NCBI RefSeq assembly: GCF_023509015.1
Contig: NZ_CP094975.1
Coordinates: 3,465,501-3,529,500 of the forward strand
Direction: 5' to 3'
DNA from: Pseudomonas abieticivorans
GTDB taxonomy: Bacteria > Pseudomonadota > Gammaproteobacteria > Pseudomonadales > Pseudomonadaceae
Length of the DNA: 64,000 bases
A program made the position numbers and the translations under genes. The notes under the pieces were generated by a model. It ran no database searches. It was not told where the DNA came from and was given only the letters and a program-made list of their open reading frames with translations. This document shows, piece after piece, positions 59,120 to 64,000 of the stretch. Position 1 is the stretch's first letter; each line of letters begins with the position of its first letter.

Positions 59120-59800
59120 ATGCTTCTACACATTCCCGCCCTGTTTTCCCGCGAGGAAGTGCTGCGCATTCGCGAAGCGCTGGAGCAGGCCGACTGGGCC
59201 GATGGCAAGATTACCGCCGGCCACCAATCGGCCAAGGCCAAGCACAACCTGCAGTTGCCCGAAGGCCACCCGCTGGCCGTGGAAATTGGCGCCGCGTTGC
59301 TGGAGCGCCTGTGGGCCAACCCGTTGTTTATGTCGGCGGCGTTACCCAACAAGGTGTTCCCACCGTTGCTCAACTGTTACAAGGCCGGCGGCAGCTTCGG
59401 CTTCCACGTCGACAACGCCGTGCGCCAGCCCAAGGGCAGCGTCGAGCGGGTGCGCACCGACCTGTCCTCGACGCTGTTTTTCAGCGACCCCGAGGACTAC
59501 GACGGCGGCGAACTGGAGATCCAGGACACCTTCGGCACCCGCCAGGTCAAGCTGCCGGCCGGTGACCTGCTGCTGTACCCCAGCACCAGCCTGCACAAGG
59601 TCAACGCCGTGACCCGTGGCGCGCGCTATGCCTCGTTCTTCTGGACCCAAAGCCTGGTGCGCGAGGACAGCCAGCGCGCGTTGCTGTTTGAAATGGACGG
59701 CGCCATCCAGCAACTGAGCCGCGACGTGCCCGATCACCCCTCGCTGATCCAGCTCACCGGCACCTACCACAACCTGTTGCGCCGCTGGGTCGAGGTCTGA
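59120..59800 (+). CDS. piuC: PKHD-type Fe(II)/2-oxoglutarate hydroxylase PiuC (YbiX family)
   Basis: 226 aa from ATG 59120 ([20 protein letters not shown]). The iron ligands HxD...H are in FGFHVDNAV and [10 protein letters not shown], with the 2OG arginine in GARYASFFW. Members accompany PiuA/Fiu receptors; they are thought to hydroxylate a siderophore- or receptor-related substrate, which is unknown. An in-frame TTG six bases upstream is less likely. Two bases separate its stop from the Sel1-repeat gene. Confidence 0.93.
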   Translation: MLLHIPALFSREEVLRIREALEQADWADGKITAGHQSAKAKHNLQLPEGHPLAVEIGAALLERLWANPLFMSAALPNKVFPPLLNCYKAGGSFGFHVDNAVRQPKGSVERVRTDLSSTLFFSDPEDYDGGELEIQDTFGTRQVKLPAGDLLLYPSTSLHKVNAVTRGARYASFFWTQSLVREDSQRALLFEMDGAIQQLSRDVPDHPSLIQLTGTYHNLLRRWVEV

Positions 59801-59802
59801 GC

Positions 59803-60555
59803 ATGTTCAACCTGCGCCGTGAAGACGTGCTCGACGGCGAGCAACTGGCGGCCATGCTCAACGCCAACCCGGCCCAGGCCGCGCAGGCGATTGTGTCGGC
59901 TGCCCGCGCCGAGCTGGTCGACGCCCAGGCTTTGCTGGGGCAGATCCTGTTGGACGGGCAGGGCATCGAGCGCGACCCCGTGCTGGCCCGGCGCTGGTTT
60001 GAGATCGCCGCGCGGCGCGGCCACCTGATGGCGCGCAACATGCTCGGCCGCTGCCTGGAGCACGGCTGGGGCGGCGACGCCGATGCCACGCTGGCCGCCA
60101 CCCATTACCGCCAGGCGGCCATGGGCGGCCTGGACTGGGGGTTGTACAACTACGCCAATTTGCTGGGCACCGGCCGCGGCGTGCCCCTGGACCATGGCCA
60201 AGCGCTGGCCTGCTACCGGCGGGCCGCCGAAATGGGCCATGCCAAGTCGATGAACCTGTACGGGCGTTATCTTGAGCGCGGCCTGGCCTGTGCGGTGGAC
60301 GTGCCGCAGGCGTACGCCTGGTATCGGCGCTCGGCCGAGGCGGGGGATTTTCGCGGGCAGTTCAGCCATGCGGCGGTGTTGGCGGATCAGGGGTTGATCG
60401 ATCAGGCGCTGCAGTGGCTTGGGGTGGCGTTGGCGGGTGGCAATCTTAATTTCTTGCGGGTGAGTGGGCCGGCGTTGTTGCAAGCGGCTGATCCACGGAT
60501 TCAGGCAATGGCGGTGGAGTATCAGGCGCGGGCAAGCGTGTTGGCTGGCGCCTGA
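59803..60555 (+). CDS. Sel1-like repeat protein
   Basis: 250 aa with several tandem Sel1/TPR-like helical repeats between residues 40 and 210 (for example ARRWFEIAARRGHLMARNM, ATHYRQAAMGGLDWGLYNYA, ACYRRAAEMGHAKSMNLYG, AYAWYRRSAEAGDFRGQF). No signal peptide, so probably cytoplasmic. Follows piuC directly; the piuC-Sel1 order is also known to me in P. aeruginosa, suggesting a role with iron uptake regulation, but no mechanism is known. Confidence 0.88.
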   Translation: MFNLRREDVLDGEQLAAMLNANPAQAAQAIVSAARAELVDAQALLGQILLDGQGIERDPVLARRWFEIAARRGHLMARNMLGRCLEHGWGGDADATLAATHYRQAAMGGLDWGLYNYANLLGTGRGVPLDHGQALACYRRAAEMGHAKSMNLYGRYLERGLACAVDVPQAYAWYRRSAEAGDFRGQFSHAAVLADQGLIDQALQWLGVALAGGNLNFLRVSGPALLQAADPRIQAMAVEYQARASVLAGA

Positions 60556-60579
60556 GGGTCGCGGACCTGACACCCGACA

Positions 60580-60608
60580 AAAAAGCCCGGCATGCAGGCC
60601 GGGCTTTC
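60580..60608. terminator. Bidirectional terminator between the Sel1 gene and speC
   Basis: AAAAAAGCCCGGC-ATGCAG-GCCGGGCTTT: strong GC stem with A/T runs on both sides, placed between convergent genes. Confidence 0.85.
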
Positions 60609-60624
60609 ATCACTGCAGAAGCGC

Positions 60625-61788
60625 TTAGATGTAGAACGACTTCAGTGGCGGGAAGCCGTTGAACTCGACTGCGCTGTAGCTGGTGGTGTACGCACCGGTC
60701 GACAACCAGTACAGGCGGTCACCAATGGCCAGGTTCAGTGGCAGGCCGTACTTGTAGTTCTCGTACATGATGTCGGCGCTGTCGCAGGTTGGGCCGGCGA
60801 TCACCACTTCTTCCACTTCGCCTTTTTTCTCGGTCCAGATCGGGAACTTGATGGCTTCGTCCATGGTTTCGATCAGGCCGCTGAACTTGCCCACGTCGGT
60901 GTATACCCAACGCTCCACGGCGGTGCGGGATTTACGCGCCACCAGTACCACTTCGCTCACCAGGATGCCGGCGTTGGCGATCAGCGAGCGGCCTGGCTCC
61001 AGGATGATCTCTGGCAGGTCATCGCCGAAGTCTTCCTTCAGGAAGCGGATGATCTCTTCGGCGTAGGTTTCCAGGCTGTTGGTACGGGTGATGTAGTTGG
61101 CCGGGAAGCCGCCACCCATGTTGATCAGCTTGAGGGTGATGCCGTCTTCTTCCTTCAGGCGCTCGAAGATTACCTTCACCTTGGCGATGGCCGCGTCCCA
61201 CACGCTGATGTCGCGCTGCTGCGAGCCTACGTGGAAGGAAATGCCGTAAGGCACCAGGCCCAGGTCACGAGCCAGGATCAGCAGGTCCATGGCCATGTCG
61301 GTCTGGCAGCCGAACTTGCGTGACAGGGGCCAGTCGGCAGTGGTGGAGCCTTCAGTCAGGATACGCACGTAGACTTTGGAGCCCGGCGCGGCCTTGGCAA
61401 TGTTGCGCAGGTCAGCTTCGGAGTCGGTGGCGTACAGGCGCACGCCCTTGTCGTAGAAGTAGCGGATGTCCTTGGACTTCTTGATAGTGTTGCCGTAGCT
61501 GATGCGGTCCGGGCCAACGCCCTGGTTCATCACCTTGTCCAGTTCGTAGATCGAGGCGATGTCGAAGTTCGAGCCCTTGTCGCGCAGCAGGTCGATGATT
61601 TCGACGGCTGGGTTGGCCTTGACCGCGTAGTACACCTTGGCGAATTCGAAACCGGCGCGCAGGTCGTCGTACGCCTGGCTGATCATGGCGGTGTCGATGA
61701 GTACGAACGGGGTTTCTTGCTTGTCGGCGAACGCCTTCATTTTGTCAAAAGTGGCGCGCGCGAAATAGTCTTCGACCTGGATCGACAT
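60625..61788 (-). CDS. speC: Ornithine decarboxylase, fold III (alanine-racemase type)
   Basis: 387 aa from ATG 61788 (MSIQVEDYFARATFDKMKAF), which has an AGGAG site. The PLP lysine is in YYAVKANP; the glycine-rich phosphate loop is INMGGGFPANY and LEPGRSLIAN. The C-terminal catalytic Cys/Asp are in GPTCDSADIMYENYKYG. It makes putrescine from ornithine. This is the eukaryote-like ODC/DAP-decarboxylase family, typical of Pseudomonas speC. A short upstream open frame exists in its leader (61819-61881). Confidence 0.94.
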   Translation of the reverse strand: MSIQVEDYFARATFDKMKAFADKQETPFVLIDTAMISQAYDDLRAGFEFAKVYYAVKANPAVEIIDLLRDKGSNFDIASIYELDKVMNQGVGPDRISYGNTIKKSKDIRYFYDKGVRLYATDSEADLRNIAKAAPGSKVYVRILTEGSTTADWPLSRKFGCQTDMAMDLLILARDLGLVPYGISFHVGSQQRDISVWDAAIAKVKVIFERLKEEDGITLKLINMGGGFPANYITRTNSLETYAEEIIRFLKEDFGDDLPEIILEPGRSLIANAGILVSEVVLVARKSRTAVERWVYTDVGKFSGLIETMDEAIKFPIWTEKKGEVEEVVIAGPTCDSADIMYENYKYGLPLNLAIGDRLYWLSTGAYTTSYSAVEFNGFPPLKSFYI

Positions 61789-61818
61789 GCTAGGGACTCC
61801 TAGTGGCAAACTCGTTGA

Positions 61819-61881
61819 TTAAATGGGTGCAAATGAACGCCCTCCGTATCCCCACTTTGGTTCGCCTACTTCCCAAGGCAT
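61819..61881 (-). other. Possible short leader open reading frame upstream of speC
   Basis: 20-codon frame MPWEVGEPKWGYGGRSFAPI with stop 30 bp upstream of the speC start codon. Its ribosome site is weak (GGCG). Ornithine decarboxylase genes in enterobacteria have leader peptides that sense ornithine, but this peptide does not resemble SpeFL. It may be chance. Confidence 0.2.
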
Positions 61882-62209
61882 GTCGCCGAAAGCAAAAAGG
61901 CCATCAGAAGAGAGGACTCCCACATGGCCTTGCTGTCTCGTCGTCAGTACTTGAGCCGGATGGATCGTTTCCAGCATGGACGTTCGGCGCGAACTTTAGG
62001 ACGTGAGGGGCTCAAGATCAACTAAAAATGTCGCGTTTTTACACACGTTCGTCGCGACTGCAGTTCAGCCACTTATCTAACCGACCGATATGACAGGCTG
62101 ATGTTCCCCCCCGTCGGGCGGATCAATGGGGGACGGCCTGGTTTAATGGGAAGCGTTACTATTTGTGCGCTTCGGGGATCTACGTGGGGTTCTAGAACGT
62201 GTGACGGCT
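61882..62209. other. Gene-free stretch between speC and the amine transporter
   Basis: Together with the leader above, about 490 bp (61789-62280) contain no convincing gene. The sequence is of mixed composition, without terminator or tRNA. It should hold the speC promoter on the minus strand, but I cannot identify it with confidence. Confidence 0.5.
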
Positions 62210-62266
62210 TTCGCGGATAAATCCGCTCCTACAGAGTAACCCTGCAGGAGCGGATTTATCCGCGAA
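62210..62266. repeat. REPIN-like palindromic doublet 7
   Basis: TTCGCGGATAAATCCGCTCC and GGAGCGGATTTATCCGCGAA inverted around AGAGTAACCCTG-type spacer, immediately downstream of the ABC transporter operon. Confidence 0.87.
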
Positions 62267-62280
62267 CCAGACGCCGCCGA

Positions 62281-63450
62281 TCAGGCCGCCGGAGACTGCT
62301 CCACCAAATCAGCCGGCGAGACGATGTTGGTCTTCATGCCGCGCGAACGGCCCGAGCTCAGGTACGCCGCGATGGACTCCTGGGTCACCTCGCCCAGGAA
62401 CACGTTCTCGGCATCGAGCACCGGCAACCATGCGCGGTTGAACTCGTACATGCGCGACAGCAGGATGCGCAGGTGCTCGTCATAGGCGGCGGTGGCGTTG
62501 AATGGGCGCAGGTAGTCCTGGCAGGTGCCTTGCTGGCGGTGCAGGTCGCGGCGGCGCACGTAGCCCATGGCTTTGTTCTGCGCGTCGGTCATGACCACGT
62601 AGCGGCGGTCGTGTTCGTCCATCAGTTCCAGGGCCTCGGCCACCGGCGTTTGCGGGCTTACCGACGGTGCGTTGTCGGCAGCGTCTTCGGCCTTTACCAA
62701 CAGCAGGCGCTTGAGGGTGCTGTCCTGGCCGACGAAGTTGCTGACGAAGTCGTCCACCGGGTGCGCCAGCAGCGTGTCCGGGTGGTCGATCTGCAGCAGT
62801 TTGCCGGCGCGGAAGATGGCGATCTTGTCACCCAGCTTGATGGCTTCGTCGATGTCGTGGCTGACCATGATCACGGTCTTGTTCAGCGCGCGCTGCATTT
62901 CGAAAAACTCGTTCTGGATCATCTCGCGGTTGATCGGGTCCACGGCGCCGAACGGCTCATCCATCAACAGCAATGGCGCGTCGGCCGCCAGCGCACGGAT
63001 CACGCCGATGCGCTGTTGCTGGCCACCGGACAGTTCGCGCGGGTAGCGATGCAGGTACTGCTTGGGCTCCAGCTTGATCATGCTCATCAATTCGCGGGCA
63101 CGGTCGTGGCATTTCTGCTTGTCCCAACCCAGCAGGCGTGGCACCACGGTGATGTTCTCCTCGATGGTCATGTTGGGGAACAGGCCGATCTGCTGGATCA
63201 CGTAGCCGATGTTGCGGCGCAGGGTCACTTCGTCAAGGCCGGTGGTGTCTTCGCCATTGATCAATACCTTGCCGGAGGTCGGCATGATCAGGCGGTTGAT
63301 CATTTTCAGCGTGGTGCTTTTACCGCAGCCCGAAGGCCCGAGGAATACGCAGATCTCGCCTTCGTTGACGGTCAGGCTCACGGAGTCCACGGCTTTGACT
63401 GCTTTGCCGTTGCTTTGAAAAGTCTTGGTCAGGTTTTGAAGTTCGATCAT
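62281..63450 (-). CDS. Quaternary-amine (betaine/choline/carnitine) ABC transporter ATP-binding protein, OpuCA-like
   Basis: 389 aa from ATG 63450 (MIELQNLTKTFQSNGKAVKA). ABC domain with Walker A GPSGCGKST, signature [15 protein letters not shown] and Walker B LLLMDEPFGAVD. The C-terminal third is a tandem CBS pair (about 270-370), the ionic-strength or nucleotide sensor found in OpuCA/ProV-type proteins. It overlaps the permease gene upstream by ATGA. Substrate cannot be fixed; glycine betaine, carnitine or choline are the family options. Confidence 0.9.
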   Translation of the reverse strand: MIELQNLTKTFQSNGKAVKAVDSVSLTVNEGEICVFLGPSGCGKSTTLKMINRLIMPTSGKVLINGEDTTGLDEVTLRRNIGYVIQQIGLFPNMTIEENITVVPRLLGWDKQKCHDRARELMSMIKLEPKQYLHRYPRELSGGQQQRIGVIRALAADAPLLLMDEPFGAVDPINREMIQNEFFEMQRALNKTVIMVSHDIDEAIKLGDKIAIFRAGKLLQIDHPDTLLAHPVDDFVSNFVGQDSTLKRLLLVKAEDAADNAPSVSPQTPVAEALELMDEHDRRYVVMTDAQNKAMGYVRRRDLHRQQGTCQDYLRPFNATAAYDEHLRILLSRMYEFNRAWLPVLDAENVFLGEVTQESIAAYLSSGRSRGMKTNIVSPADLVEQSPAA

Positions 63451-64000
63451 TTGAGTAATCCTTTTGGAGTCAGGGCGCGTTGCAGCCATTGCAGGAACAG
63501 GTCGGCAATAATTGCCAAAACACTGACCAGCACGGCGCCGACGATGAGCATGGACATGTCGCTGCGACTGATGGAAGTGAGGATAAGTACGCCCAGGCCG
63601 CCGGCGCCGATGGTGGCGGCGATGGTCATCACGCCGATGTTCATCACCACGGCGGTGCGCACGCCGGCGAGGATCACCGGCACGGCGATGGGCAGTTCGA
63701 CCATGCGCAGGCGCTGGCCGAAGGTCATGCCGATGCCTTTGGCGGCTTCACGGATGCCCGGTTCCACGCCGGTCAGGGCCAGGTAGGTGTTGCGCATGAT
63801 GGGCAGCAACGAGTACAGGAACACCGCGGTGATAGCCGGCATCGGCCCCAGGCCCTGGCCGAACTTGGAGTAGAACGGCAACAGCAGGCCGAACAGGGCG
63901 ATCGACGGAATGGTCAGCAGCACCGTGGCGCTGGCTTGCAGCGGGCCGGCCAGGCTGGGGAAGCGGGTCATCAGCACGCCCAGGGGCACGCCTACGACAA
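63447..64000 (-). CDS. Quaternary-amine ABC transporter permease (start outside window)
   Basis: The frame is open to the window edge with no start codon that fits, so the N-terminus is missing. The 184 codons present form a BPD-type permease: hydrophobic segments ILTSISRSDMSMLIVGAVLV and LLTIPSIALFGLLLPF, with the ATPase-docking loop around GVEPGIREAAKGIGMTFGQRL. Partner of the CBS-containing ATPase (ATGA overlap). A substrate-binding protein and a second permease probably lie beyond the edge. Confidence 0.9.
   Translation of the reverse strand, partial: VVGVPLGVLMTRFPSLAGPLQASATVLLTIPSIALFGLLLPFYSKFGQGLGPMPAITAVFLYSLLPIMRNTYLALTGVEPGIREAAKGIGMTFGQRLRMVELPIAVPVILAGVRTAVVMNIGVMTIAATIGAGGLGVLILTSISRSDMSMLIVGAVLVSVLAIIADLFLQWLQRALTPKGLLK

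Noticed and set aside
61803..62006. 67-codon plus frame upstream of speC
   Set aside because: Lies in the leader and promoter region of speC on the other strand, no ribosome site and no similarity recognised.

Overview
The window looks like a chromosomal segment of a Pseudomonas of the fluorescens group. It is GC-rich. The gene order rluD-pgeF-clpB, ndh, yacG-coaE-pilD-pilC-pilB/pilA, nadC, ampDE, piuB-piuA/piuC and speC is the arrangement I know from this genus. Paired palindromes of the type seen in fluorescens-group genomes (GGAGCGGATTTATCCGCGAA and variants) sit in at least seven intergenic regions. No tool was run; calls rest on reading motifs, start signals and context.

Layout. 1-5000: rluD (5' end missing), pgeF, clpB with a one-base frameshift in its second Walker A, then a tRNA cluster (Asn, Pro, Lys, Pro). 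5100-15700: a nine-gene minus-strand cluster and a divergent dioxygenase gene. The cluster encodes a histidine ammonia-lyase, an FMN and an FAD 2-hydroxyacid dehydrogenase, a four-gene amino-acid-type ABC importer, a HisC-like aminotransferase and a HutC-like repressor. Three copies of a CCTGTATATACAGG-type palindrome lie next to sigma-54-like promoter motifs. I infer a pathway that imports D/L-imidazolelactate, oxidises it to imidazolepyruvate, transaminates that to histidine and deaminates it to urocanate. 15700-25300: ndh, small conserved genes, an ECF-type permease, yacG, coaE and the type IV pilus genes pilD, pilC and pilB, with two tandem divergent pilin genes.

25341-37908: an integrative element of about 12.6 kb in the 3' end of a thrW-like tRNA-Thr(CGT). 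It has 50-bp terminal repeats, a tyrosine integrase, AlpA-type and ribbon-helix-helix-like regulators and a serine recombinase. Its AT-richer cargo looks like anti-phage defence. One coupled pair is a large P-loop (STAND-like) NTPase with a possible SIR2-like N-terminus plus a 238-aa partner carrying an Rx4H (HEPN-like) motif. A second coupled pair is an NdpA-like nucleoid protein plus a membrane protein. A zinc-ribbon/HNH-like protein and a small HNH protein complete it. These pairs are the best candidates for an undescribed system.

37900-64000: a DMT exporter with a divergent MocR-type regulator, an EAL phosphodiesterase, nadC, a DUF1631 gene, ampD-ampE, tatD, the fructose PTS regulon fruR/fruB-fruK-fruA, an iron-uptake group (PepSY/flavodoxin-reductase fusion, PiuA-type receptor, PiuC hydroxylase, Sel1-repeat protein), speC, and the start of a quaternary-amine ABC transporter operon that runs off the window.
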